Positions 1-8,611 of a stretch of 38,093 bases of DNA are shown piece after piece. Under the pieces are notes generated by a model. The model did not search any database. It was not told the DNA's origin and saw nothing but the letters and a program-made list of their open reading frames with translations. Every line of letters begins with the position of its first letter. Position 1 is the stretch's first letter. This stretch comes from a virus, in IMG/VR virus record IMGVR_UViG_3300047319_001255, positions 1 to 38,093 of that record; one strand, written 5' to 3'. The position numbers and the translations under genes are program-made.

Positions 1-1
1 C

Positions 2-625
2 TCGGCTCCCAATAGCTGCCTCTTTTATTCCGACCTCAACACCGGGGCGGTTTACATGAACGCATCGCGGGATGCTGACAACGTCCGACCCACCGACAGC
101 ACCTGGGCGCGCGTGGGTCCGGCGGCTGTCACGCCTCCGGCGAGCGAGGATGACTTCGGGCTGACCATCATGGGCAACATCGCGGGCCTCACTGCGCTGA
201 CCATCGTCACCGAGACCTCAGCCTTGGGCTACGACATCGAAAACACCTCCGAACTTCTCACCGCGGCCTTCACGCAACTTACCAGCTCCGGACAGTTCGT
301 GGTGTCGAACAACTCCGGGTTGACCTCGTTGAGCGCGCCCCTGATGGCGAGCGTGAGTGGCGCTTTGCAGATTTCGGGCAACGCCGCACTGGCCTCGCTG
401 GACCTGTCGGCCTTCGTGCCGGCGGATGGACAATTCCTAAACCTGGACGGCAACGCCCTGGACGCTGCGGGTGTGAACCTGGTCCTGGCTCGCTGCGTGG
501 CTAACGCGGCCTACGCGAGCGGAACTGTGAACCTGGGTGGTGGAACCAACGCAGCTCCGACTGGCCAGGGGATTATTGACGCAGCGGCTTTATCTGAACG
601 CGGAGTGACGGTGAACACGAATTGA
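2..625 (+). CDS. Phage surface/tail-fibre-like protein, 5' truncated by window edge
   Basis: The reading frame is open from the first complete codon at base 2, so the gene begins upstream of the window; the ATG at 56 is internal. The visible ~207 residues contain repeated leucine-rich-like stretches ('NIAGLTALTIV', 'NNSGLTSLSAPLM', 'ISGNAALASLDLSAF', 'LDGNALDAAGVNLVLA'), the alternating asparagine/leucine pattern of BspA-like or receptor-L-type leucine-rich repeats used in surface adhesion. The stop overlaps a possible TTG start of the next gene. Its place at the head of a tail-gene run suggests a tail tip, fibre or other virion surface protein, but that role is inferred from position. It has no detectable catalytic motif. 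Confidence 0.7.
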   Translation, partial: SAPNSCLFYSDLNTGAVYMNASRDADNVRPTDSTWARVGPAAVTPPASEDDFGLTIMGNIAGLTALTIVTETSALGYDIENTSELLTAAFTQLTSSGQFVVSNNSGLTSLSAPLMASVSGALQISGNAALASLDLSAFVPADGQFLNLDGNALDAAGVNLVLARCVANAAYASGTVNLGGGTNAAPTGQGIIDAAALSERGVTVNTN

Positions 626-630
626 AAGAA

Positions 631-3492
631 ATGAAACCTCTAATTGCTTTAATCCTTCTCGCTGCCACCGGCGCACTCGGGCAAACCATCAGCAACCCGC
701 CTCCATTCAAAACCGATTATCCGAATCGGTGGGCGCAGAGCAATACGATTGTAAAATTCCAATTCGGAGGGGATGGCGGTGGCGGTCTTGGAGGTAACGG
801 GATCAATCCCTATGGGAAAATAATCTGTCAGGACCCAGTGAACTACACGCATGGAATTTACATTTACAACACCGACCACCAGAATCAGTCGGAAACCTCA
901 CCGTGGGATAGCGGGGATTTAAGCGGGGTGTTTGGGAGTGCGGGAAATGTGGAGTCCTGGGCGTTGGGTTTTACAGACATAAACCCAAGCTTTGATTCCC
1001 AGTTTACCGCCATGTTCGGCCAGGTCAAAACTGCATGGCTGACGATTGAGCAGATCGGTCTTTACACGAAGAATTTTTATTATAGCTCCAATCTGACCTT
1101 TCAGGTCTTGAATCCGCAAATTTGGGCTCATTTCGTTTGGGTTGGCCAAAGACTGGTCCCGTCGTATTACGCGGTAAGGGAAAACCCCAATGCCGCGAAG
1201 GATGGGAATCCTTCGATAATGACGCCCATTTTCGGGGACACAGTTTTTACGCGGACTACATTTTTTGATAAGATGTTTCTGTGCATCTGGCCTTATCTGC
1301 GGGCCTGGATGTTTTGTCATCCGACCTACCCCGATCCACCTCTAGATCCGCCCTTTCCGATGCCTCCAGGGTGGCCTGCTCCGAATCCTCCGGGCTGGCC
1401 TATGACCATTATTTTTGATGGACCTCCGCTGCCGCCGCAGCCGTGGCCCCCATGGAAGAATCCTCCAATCGGGCTTTTCCCTCCGATTGAGTTTCCTACA
1501 AACAAGGCGAATATCATACAGGGAAGCGTGAACCTACAAGGTCCGTATGGTGACTATTACGAGGTGAATAGAAATGTATCCTATTCATCTGCGGTCGGAG
1601 GTTCCACCGCGCCATGGAATACGGTTTTAGGATTTTTTCTGGACAGCACAAATTCAACACCCTCGGGTAATGGGGATTCGGTCTGCGTAAGCCTGCCTCT
1701 GATTGAGAACGCTTCGGTGGCATTTTACACCATCACTTGGAGCAATCAACTAGCATGGCCGGTAAGTGGACGACAGGTGCAAACCATTCCACCGGGAGCT
1801 TCAATTATGCTGGCCAATCAATTCTCGCGACTGGATGGCCGGGAGTTTTTAAGCAACTCGATCGCCACCGTCGATGGCGTAGCCGCCAATGGATTTGATG
1901 CGGATGGAAATGCATTCTACGCCACAAACCAGAATGGTGGAGCTTGGTATAGCCGTCCGATGGGATTGCGGCAGAAGTTCACGGGGGACATGGGTGGCGC
2001 TCGGGTGGTTTCTGGAACCGGGGTGCAGCTATCGAATCCATGGACGACCAATGTCCAAGTGATAACTGCGGGCTTCGTGCCGTCCGGTATCTACTCGGTG
2101 GGGATTGCTTCAAATTCATGGCAGATGCTTTCCTGGCCTTTCCCTGATGCGACGGTGAATCTTGCTACGGCAGGATTCCCGATGCAGGCCGGAGACGAAC
2201 TTCACAAGCTCAACAGCGATGGGAAAACTTTCACGGTCTATACCTACGCCGGCTCCAGTTGGGTTCCGAGCGTGCCGACTTTTTCTCGGGGTCAATCCTT
2301 TTGGTTCCTGAACAATCACACGAACAAAACCTGGACCTGCACCGGAGCAAGTCCGTATCGCTACATAACTTTCTGCTCAGACCTGAATACCAACAACGGC
2401 ATGAAGGTCTTCGTGAACTGCCGCCTGGGATTAAACCACACAGTGACAGATTCCACTCTGGGCTGGTGCCCGGGTGACACCGTGGATATTTGCTATGATA
2501 GCAATCCAACGACTGTCGGGACCGCCACGATCATTGATGGACTTATGGATACGACCAACACCTACACGATGAATAATTACTGGACCGCCACGAACACTGG
2601 CGGGGAATATTCCTTCCCGGCCGTTCCGAGCGGCCTGACTCAGTCGGCATGGACAGTTCCGACCGGGCTGAATGTCACGAGTTGGCTTACACGGATTGCC
2701 AGCAACGGAGGAGTACTGCCGTCGGTCCAAACCGTGAACGCTGCCAATGTCTTTGAACTTCGCATCGCAAAAATCAAACCCAAAATTTACCACTGCAACA
2801 TCATCGCACCTGACAGCATCATCGCGTTTCGTGTGCCGCTGATTCGTACTTATGGGAATAGCCTGTGGCTTCCGGTCACGGTGGGAAGTGGTGGAGGGAA
2901 TCACTTGGACGTAAATGGATTCACTGGATACGCCAGCAGTTTAAATGGGACGGTGTACGATACCGGGATCAAATGCTCACTCATTCCATCATTTGGTATT
3001 GGAAATGGAGGTTTGAGTTTATATGAATCTCACGCGAACCTTTTAGGCCTGGACGAAGCAGGTGCACTGGTTGGAGCCCTAGATACTGGTTCGGTTAAAC
3101 GCTTCACACTGACCATCCTGGACAAAACCGGAAACAGCAGTTTTCGTGGTTTCGATTTAGCAAGCCAAGCAAGAGCATTGAACCCCGGTTCGGCTACAAA
3201 TGGGTGTGGAGGATTTTTTAGCGGTAACCGGACCTCATCGGATTACAATGCCCTGTATTACGCAAGTCCAAACACCGCGTTCGAGACTCTGGCGTCATCG
3301 ACGGTTACCGCTGTTCAACTTCCACCGACAACTCCTGTGGCTGTTGGGGGACAAAACCTGGATAAAACCTATACGGTATCCCAGCAGAGGCTATCCTACA
3401 TGTCCGTGCACGATGGCTTCAATTCCTCAGAGGCTAAAATTGAGGCTGATGCAGCAATGGAACTTCGGACCGCTCTCGGTGGTGGCCTATGA
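631..3492 (+). CDS. Large secreted protein with proline-rich segment, tail-region surface protein
   Basis: This is a 953-residue protein if started at ATG 631; a TTG at 622 adds three residues. I prefer 631 because it opens directly with a Sec signal peptide (MKPLIALILLAATGALGQ, likely cleavage after ALG). Around residues 230-290 there is a dense proline/glycine/tryptophan segment with repeats of the form PPGWP. The remainder is rich in Asn, Thr, Ser and aromatic residues and reads as beta-rich extracellular sequence with several cysteines. I do not recognise the family. The stop overlaps the start of the tape-measure-like gene as ATGA, so it belongs to the tail operon. A signal peptide on a protein encoded inside a tail module is unusual. 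It may be a host-surface-exposed or adhesion protein carried by the phage rather than a virion part. Confidence 0.75.
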   Translation: MKPLIALILLAATGALGQTISNPPPFKTDYPNRWAQSNTIVKFQFGGDGGGGLGGNGINPYGKIICQDPVNYTHGIYIYNTDHQNQSETSPWDSGDLSGVFGSAGNVESWALGFTDINPSFDSQFTAMFGQVKTAWLTIEQIGLYTKNFYYSSNLTFQVLNPQIWAHFVWVGQRLVPSYYAVRENPNAAKDGNPSIMTPIFGDTVFTRTTFFDKMFLCIWPYLRAWMFCHPTYPDPPLDPPFPMPPGWPAPNPPGWPMTIIFDGPPLPPQPWPPWKNPPIGLFPPIEFPTNKANIIQGSVNLQGPYGDYYEVNRNVSYSSAVGGSTAPWNTVLGFFLDSTNSTPSGNGDSVCVSLPLIENASVAFYTITWSNQLAWPVSGRQVQTIPPGASIMLANQFSRLDGREFLSNSIATVDGVAANGFDADGNAFYATNQNGGAWYSRPMGLRQKFTGDMGGARVVSGTGVQLSNPWTTNVQVITAGFVPSGIYSVGIASNSWQMLSWPFPDATVNLATAGFPMQAGDELHKLNSDGKTFTVYTYAGSSWVPSVPTFSRGQSFWFLNNHTNKTWTCTGASPYRYITFCSDLNTNNGMKVFVNCRLGLNHTVTDSTLGWCPGDTVDICYDSNPTTVGTATIIDGLMDTTNTYTMNNYWTATNTGGEYSFPAVPSGLTQSAWTVPTGLNVTSWLTRIASNGGVLPSVQTVNAANVFELRIAKIKPKIYHCNIIAPDSIIAFRVPLIRTYGNSLWLPVTVGSGGGNHLDVNGFTGYASSLNGTVYDTGIKCSLIPSFGIGNGGLSLYESHANLLGLDEAGALVGALDTGSVKRFTLTILDKTGNSSFRGFDLASQARALNPGSATNGCGGFFSGNRTSSDYNALYYASPNTAFETLASSTVTAVQLPPTTPVAVGGQNLDKTYTVSQQRLSYMSVHDGFNSSEAKIEADAAMELRTALGGGL

Positions 3493-4931
3493 TGTCATCC
3501 CTCATGGCTGTCCTGGGCTTGGACGCCTCGCCATTCAAGCGCGGGTTGCTCCAGAGCCAAGCTGACGCCCGCGCGGCGGGTAAGGAAATCGCCCACGGGT
3601 TCGGCGAGTTCGTTTCCGAAAAGCTTCCGTTCGCTTCGGCGGTCGGCGCTTTAACAGCCGTCGAAGAGGTTACCCGGCGTTCGATTGAGTGGGGGGAAAG
3701 GATTCAGAACCTGGCCAACCGGCTCGGCATGTCCACCGACGCGGTTCAGCTCTGGGACCATGCGCTGCGGCAGAATGGATCGTCCATGGAGAGCGCCGCA
3801 TCTTTCTTCGCTCTCTTGGGCGCCAACCGCGATAAGGCGATGAAGGGCAGCGAGGCCCAAGTGGATGCCTTCAAACACCTTGGCGTCACGCTGGATGATT
3901 TGAAGAGCAAGCGCCTTGAAGACCTGGCAGCGCAGATTGCAAGAGTCTTTGAAGCTGGGGACCCGCAAAAGTTCTTTGGCGACCTTCGGGCGGTGGGCGG
4001 CCGCGGCGCGAGAGAGATGGTTGCTGCGTTCCGGAACGGATTGGCCGACATGGTTGGGCCGGACCACGAAATCATTTTAGTCTCACCAGAAGCCATCGCG
4101 AACCTCAAGGAAGCCGCCGACCATCTGCGAACGATGGCGGATAACTTGAAGGCCATTGGGGCCATCACGGTCAATGTCGTGTTCACAGCGGGCGGTGAAA
4201 TATTCCGCGAGTTGAAGACGACCGGGGCCGGCATCGGTGGCTTCATTGAAGGCTTCGCGCAGGACGTTGGACGGCAGATAGGCGATGCCGTGTCCGGTAA
4301 AAAGCGCACTTGGAAGGAGGCTTTGGCTGACGTGTTCTCACCGTTCAAGGCTGGCGCTGAAGAGTTCTCCCAAAATAAAGAGATGCTGGAAGGCCTGCTC
4401 ACCGAGGAGGACTTAAAAAAGAACGCGCGCCAAAGACGCATGGGCGCCGGAGACCTGACCGGTGGCGCGGATGAATCGGTTGCGGAGACAAACAAGCAAG
4501 CCAAGGAAGCGCAGCACGAAGCGGAAAAGCTGGCTCGCATCAAAGAACAGATTCAGGGCATCGAGGAGCGCACCGCTTTAATCGGCATGAGTGCCGCGCA
4601 GAAGGTCGAGGAAATCGAGAGGCGCATCGCCGACCTAAAATCCAAGCCCAACGAACATCCGCTCCAACGCGAACTCGAGGAGGCCAAGCTAGGCGAGGAA
4701 TTGGCCCGCGCCAAAGAGGGCGCCGATAAGGAGCGCGAGCGTGAAGAAAAAAAGATGATGCACGACCGAGGCCGGCCCATGGAGGTCAGCCCACTCCAGC
4801 GCATCGGCGGCTACCTCTCCCCCGGCGAGCTCGCCGTCCAGGTCAGCCAGAGCAAAAGCGAGAAGCACCTGGAGAAAATCGAGAAGCACCTGGCCCACAT
4901 GGACCGCAATGTCAGCCGCGCAAAATACTGA
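3489..4931 (+). CDS. Tape-measure-like tail protein
   Basis: The protein has 480 residues. Its N-terminus (LGLDASPFKRGLLQSQADAR) matches the opening common in phage tail tape-measure proteins, 'ldtspfnrgl...a'. The centre carries amphipathic and glycine-rich segments (GAGIGGFIEGFAQDVGRQIGDAVSG). The C-terminal ~150 residues are strongly charged coiled coil (EAEKLARIKEQIQGIEER, EKHLEKIEKHLAHMD). Tape measures set tail length and are threaded in the tail lumen; 480 residues is short, which would imply a short siphovirus-type tail if it is the only one. Start ATG 3489 overlaps the previous stop as ATGA; a second ATG follows immediately. The tail proteins downstream fit the usual order. Confidence 0.65.
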   Translation: MMSSLMAVLGLDASPFKRGLLQSQADARAAGKEIAHGFGEFVSEKLPFASAVGALTAVEEVTRRSIEWGERIQNLANRLGMSTDAVQLWDHALRQNGSSMESAASFFALLGANRDKAMKGSEAQVDAFKHLGVTLDDLKSKRLEDLAAQIARVFEAGDPQKFFGDLRAVGGRGAREMVAAFRNGLADMVGPDHEIILVSPEAIANLKEAADHLRTMADNLKAIGAITVNVVFTAGGEIFRELKTTGAGIGGFIEGFAQDVGRQIGDAVSGKKRTWKEALADVFSPFKAGAEEFSQNKEMLEGLLTEEDLKKNARQRRMGAGDLTGGADESVAETNKQAKEAQHEAEKLARIKEQIQGIEERTALIGMSAAQKVEEIERRIADLKSKPNEHPLQRELEEAKLGEELARAKEGADKEREREEKKMMHDRGRPMEVSPLQRIGGYLSPGELAVQVSQSKSEKHLEKIEKHLAHMDRNVSRAKY

Positions 4932-4934
4932 TTT

Positions 4935-5714
4935 ATGCCTGGACGCGTCATTATCAATGGAACCTTGGCCCCGATTCAGCAGCCGCTGGAAATCGACTTC
5001 GACCCGGTGCGCGGGATGATTCTTACACAGCAGTTCCACAGCGCCGGCGACAACCTGGGCGGCTTGGCGCTCTACTACATCAACAACCGGATCGCCTTCA
5101 AGCTCAAGCGCAGCCCAGTCATGTCCACCATCACCGTCACAGTCTCAGGCGGGCAGGGGGGGCTGGCTGACCTCGCTCAACCCAACTGGCAACTCCTGGG
5201 CAACGAGAATCAGGTCGGGCTGACTGACCTGGCCTTCGTATCGCAAACCGAAGTCGCCTTCCCGGGGACTTACGATGATGCTCAACGCTTCGTGGATGCC
5301 CGGCGCAGTGGCGACGCTGCGACAATGACTGAAATTCAAGACGGTCAGGACCCGGCGGCCGTCACCACGTTCGATTTCCTGGTGGACAAACTCTCCCGCG
5401 GCGAGACCCATATCCCCGTTGGCCAATACGTCCTCAAGCGCACGATGTCCATCAGTAACTTTTACACGGGTCCACTCGACGTGGATGGCAGCGTGGAAAG
5501 CATCTGGAGCACGGGAGAGATTTTAACTCTCCCCATGCCGCCGCGCATGGCGGTGAAAATCAATTCCATTCCAATTCCATCCTTCCCGGCTCCCTACGTC
5601 TGGGGTTGGCGGCAGTTACCCAGCACTGAAGTCACAGGTGCGCAAAACCGCATTGACGTTTCAACTGAGTGGTGGCTGGCGGCTTACGATACCCGGATCT
5701 ACGCACTGCGTTAA
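4935..5714 (+). CDS. Putative tail protein, function unknown
   Basis: The 259-residue protein begins three bases after the tape-measure stop and ends three bases before the next gene, so it is in the same operon. It has no signal peptide. The composition is mixed alpha/beta, with aspartate-rich, Gly-rich loops and several Trp residues in the C-terminal third. The order (tape measure, then this gene) is where distal tail or baseplate-hub proteins usually sit, and I infer a distal-tail role from that alone. No motif is diagnostic. Confidence 0.55.
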   Translation: MPGRVIINGTLAPIQQPLEIDFDPVRGMILTQQFHSAGDNLGGLALYYINNRIAFKLKRSPVMSTITVTVSGGQGGLADLAQPNWQLLGNENQVGLTDLAFVSQTEVAFPGTYDDAQRFVDARRSGDAATMTEIQDGQDPAAVTTFDFLVDKLSRGETHIPVGQYVLKRTMSISNFYTGPLDVDGSVESIWSTGEILTLPMPPRMAVKINSIPIPSFPAPYVWGWRQLPSTEVTGAQNRIDVSTEWWLAAYDTRIYALR

Positions 5715-5717
5715 GCA

Positions 5718-6443
5718 ATGATTGTCGCCCCATCCCCACTCATACCGGAAGGTCCGAACCCGCAGCAGGTATTCGACCGCTGGGTGCGTGACGCGATAGA
5801 GTCGCTCGCGAAAATACAACAGGTGTCCGGCGCGCGCGTGATGCGCACGACGCGAGGGACGGCGGTGATTTCCGATGTAACCGATAAAGTGCCGGTGGCA
5901 GGAACTATCGTATCCCGCCTGGTCCTGCGGGATGTGCTCACTGAATATCTCATATGCGCAAAAATGCCGACTGGACCGGATGGCAGCTCGCCCAACTGGA
6001 AAGGGGCGCTGGCAGCCGACCTCGGTTCGCCATCAGAAAATGACGCCTATTACAACACCAGCTCTAACACTTTCCGAATTTTTTTCAGCGCCGCATGGAG
6101 CGAGATGACGGTCGGGGCCATCGTAAACGTCGCCAAACAGCCAGCCCTGCGCACCAGCTTGCTCGGCGAGAAAATACTTGGCGTGAATCACACCTACACC
6201 TATGGGGACGGACCAAGTGAGACATGGGCCGTTGCAACCGACACCCGGTTCAACAAGACGCGGACGGACGATGACGGCACCGACACCGAAGACCAGCGCG
6301 TCATTCGTCCTTATGTGGACGGAGAGATGATATTCGCGATCCGGGCCGACACTGGAATTGTCACCGAGGGAGAAGGTCCAGTAGCGGTGAAGTTCCTTGA
6401 ATTGACGCCTCGCCTCTGGGCTGGACCAAAAGAGCCGGTGTAA
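5718..6443 (+). CDS. Putative tail protein, function unknown
   Basis: The protein has 241 residues and no signal peptide or membrane segment. The middle (residues ~85-130) includes 'DLGSPSENDAYYNTSSNTFRIFFSAAWSEM', like the short repeats near the tip of tail-fibre proteins that describe displayed virtual 'items' in many phages ('GDAYYNTSTNKFRVY'). That resemblance supports a tail tip or fibre-associated role. It lies three bases after the preceding tail gene and four bases before the next. Function is inferred from context. Confidence 0.55.
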   Translation: MIVAPSPLIPEGPNPQQVFDRWVRDAIESLAKIQQVSGARVMRTTRGTAVISDVTDKVPVAGTIVSRLVLRDVLTEYLICAKMPTGPDGSSPNWKGALAADLGSPSENDAYYNTSSNTFRIFFSAAWSEMTVGAIVNVAKQPALRTSLLGEKILGVNHTYTYGDGPSETWAVATDTRFNKTRTDDDGTDTEDQRVIRPYVDGEMIFAIRADTGIVTEGEGPVAVKFLELTPRLWAGPKEPV

Positions 6444-6446
6444 AAT

Positions 6447-7211
6447 GTGAGCGCGCCATTAGAAAGCCAAAAGCATTCCTGCCAGGAGAGCCCAAGCCAT
6501 GTGCTTAAGATGCATCCCTTCGGCGCTACCTGGTCTGTTTGGTTCAAGATAAACAGCCCGGGTGATTCTAATAATTTATTTAGGTATAGGGCTTTCGACA
6601 TCAGCAGCAATGCGACTTACCTCTACGTGAACCTGGAGGGCACCAATGTCCTGGCGCTGACCATAGGGGGAGGACCCGGAGGTGGAAGTATGGGATACGG
6701 GGTAACCATGGCGGGATTTGATGAAACTCAGTGGCACCTGTTAGTCGTCACCTGGTCAAAGAACGACCTGAAGGTGAGATGCTATATGGATGGTGACTTG
6801 GTACTCTCATCAACCAAACTTTTCCCGGTCGATTATCACACCGGAGCTGTCAGTGCATCCATGATGATTGACGGCGGAAATGGGCCAGTCGGACCTTTCG
6901 CTTCCGCGTCGCTGGACGAACTCTCCGTATGGCTGGGGATTATCTTTGATCCCAACCTACGCGCCGGTCTTTATAATGGCGGTACAGGCATTGAATATCC
7001 TTTCACCGAGCCTCCACCAAACCCGAGCGTTTGCTGGAAGTTCGACAATTCACTAACCGATTCCGTGCTCGGGATTTCTATGGCCAGCCCACCGGGGTTT
7101 ACCAATTACGATTTTGACACCGGGAAGTTTGGGCAGGCACTTCATTCCCTTGCCGCACCGGGCGTCATGATCGTGAATACGGGCCCAGACTCCAGCCTCG
7201 TCATCAGTTGA
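6447..7211 (+). CDS. LamG/concanavalin-like domain tail protein
   Basis: The 254-residue protein starts at GTG 6447, as no ATG lies nearby in frame. It has the pattern of a LamG/laminin-G jelly-roll domain: 'ATWSVWFKINSPGDSNNLFRY', 'DETQWHLLVVTWSKNDLKVR', 'YMDGDLVLSS', 'ASLDELSVWLGIIFDP' and 'RAGLYNGGTGIEYPF'. These correspond to the beta strands and the 'DE..IW.r.L...e...LYN.G' ending of LamG repeats. In phages such domains act in receptor binding on tail fibres or baseplates, often binding carbohydrate. It has no signal peptide, unlike the related LamG-bearing gene at 8608. A virion adhesin role is the best guess. Confidence 0.75.
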   Translation: MSAPLESQKHSCQESPSHVLKMHPFGATWSVWFKINSPGDSNNLFRYRAFDISSNATYLYVNLEGTNVLALTIGGGPGGGSMGYGVTMAGFDETQWHLLVVTWSKNDLKVRCYMDGDLVLSSTKLFPVDYHTGAVSASMMIDGGNGPVGPFASASLDELSVWLGIIFDPNLRAGLYNGGTGIEYPFTEPPPNPSVCWKFDNSLTDSVLGISMASPPGFTNYDFDTGKFGQALHSLAAPGVMIVNTGPDSSLVIS

Positions 7212-7232
7212 CCGCAGCGCATTAATGCTTAG

Positions 7233-7850
7233 ATGAACCTGGACCTCTACATCGACACCGCACGGAAAGAACTCGTTTCAGGCCCGCTTTGCTCCTCTAT
7301 CGTCCAGGTTCCCAGTTTCAACCAAGGCAACACGATAAACATGCGCATTCGGTGCCTGAACCCGACGGCAAATTTCCCAAACGGAAATCCGCCTTACTCC
7401 GTTCTTTCGACAGCAGGACGCTCTCTGCAGCTCGCTTTTGGCACAAAGCAGGGCAACACCTCGACGCATTACGTCGAGCAATTCACCTGGGCGGCCAGCG
7501 TCGCGGACTTAGCCGACCCCTACTTCTACGCCGATGTGGCGATGAACACGGCTGGGATTAGCACTTTGCTCGGCTCTGGCTCGTCAGCGTCGGCGTGGCT
7601 TGAAATTAACCTGGTGGAAGGAACTCCCCGGACCATCCTTAGCAAGCAGGTCACCATTGAGGCGAGTGTCATCAAGAATGATACGCTGACCGTTCCGGCC
7701 GGCCTGACTCCGCTCAGCGCTGAGGCCGCCGCCGCGCTTTACTTGGGCCGAACCATCATCGGAGCCTTCACGCTACAAAACGCCAACGGCAAGGCGATAT
7801 CCATCTACGTGGATGCAGATGGAGCCTTCCACACAGATCCGATTACATGA
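7233..7850 (+). CDS. Putative virion/tail protein, function unknown
   Basis: The protein has 205 residues and no signal peptide or membrane segment. It is beta-rich with small residues ('LGSGSSASAWLEINLVEGTPRTILSKQVTIEASVIKND'), a composition typical of phage tail-fibre or chaperone-like small structural proteins. Its stop overlaps the next start as ATGA, so it is translationally coupled to the secreted protein that follows. Family not recognised. Confidence 0.55.
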   Translation: MNLDLYIDTARKELVSGPLCSSIVQVPSFNQGNTINMRIRCLNPTANFPNGNPPYSVLSTAGRSLQLAFGTKQGNTSTHYVEQFTWAASVADLADPYFYADVAMNTAGISTLLGSGSSASAWLEINLVEGTPRTILSKQVTIEASVIKNDTLTVPAGLTPLSAEAAAALYLGRTIIGAFTLQNANGKAISIYVDADGAFHTDPIT

Positions 7851-8611
7851 ATATTCTGGCGAGCTTTTTATTTCTGGCGCTGGCCTGCATTGAGGTCGAA
7901 GCCTCGACGTTGATTACGGCGACGGTGGCCGTCACCAACGCTGAGGGGACCACCAACGGTCAGACCATCACTGTAAATGGCAGCACGCGGACCTGGACCA
8001 ATTCAGTCCAGGGGGCATCCACGCAAATCCTACTCGGGACAAACCAAGTCCTGACAGCCAGTGCGATGCTGAATCAGTTCGCCACTTATCCATTCACCGG
8101 GCTGCAGCTCGGCCAGACAGCCACCACCAACATCACCCTTGCTGGCCAGACAAATACTGTCACGCTCAGCGCTGGCTGGGGCTCGGTAACTTACACGACC
8201 AACGCGATTGGAAGCGCGGTAGTGGTCACCATGCCTTTCACCCCAACCGCGGTCTCAGCCATCCAGGTAGCTATCGGCGAATTGACCGTCACGGATTTTT
8301 ATCCGCACGACAACGGCACTAATTTCTGGCTCGACTTCAATTCACCGGAATACCGCTTGAGCGCAACGAATGACGTTCACCTGACGGTATCTACAAATTG
8401 GCCATCCACTAACACAGCGTCGCGCGTTTCAGCCGTTCTGTTCAAGGGTGGCGCGGCAGACCACGGGCTTACCTGGAATACGAATTGGGTTTTGCTGGGG
8501 CTCACCAATAGCTCCCTAACCATCCCGAGTAATAAGGTGGCCCGCGCCGCGTTCCGCGTCGATGGTCGAGGCGAAACAAACGTCGTTTGGGGATGGTCCG
8601 TTCAGCAATGA
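7847..8611 (+). CDS. Secreted beta-rich protein in tail region
   Basis: The 254-residue protein opens with a Sec signal peptide (MNILASFLFLALACIEVEAS, likely cleaved near residue 19). The mature part is Thr/Asn-rich with repeated 'TNxxT' and 'VTVSxTNW' motifs ('TNAEGTTNGQTITVNG', 'LGQTATTNITLAGQTNTVT'), resembling extracellular beta-sandwich repeats from verrucomicrobial surface proteins. The start overlaps the previous stop as ATGA, and the stop overlaps the next start the same way. It is probably exported or surface-displayed rather than a cytoplasmic virion part. I do not recognise the family. Confidence 0.6.
   Translation: MNILASFLFLALACIEVEASTLITATVAVTNAEGTTNGQTITVNGSTRTWTNSVQGASTQILLGTNQVLTASAMLNQFATYPFTGLQLGQTATTNITLAGQTNTVTLSAGWGSVTYTTNAIGSAVVVTMPFTPTAVSAIQVAIGELTVTDFYPHDNGTNFWLDFNSPEYRLSATNDVHLTVSTNWPSTNTASRVSAVLFKGGAADHGLTWNTNWVLLGLTNSSLTIPSNKVARAAFRVDGRGETNVVWGWSVQQ

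Noticed and set aside
5711-5995. Short minus-strand frame in the tail region
   Set aside because: Antisense shadow of the 5718 gene.
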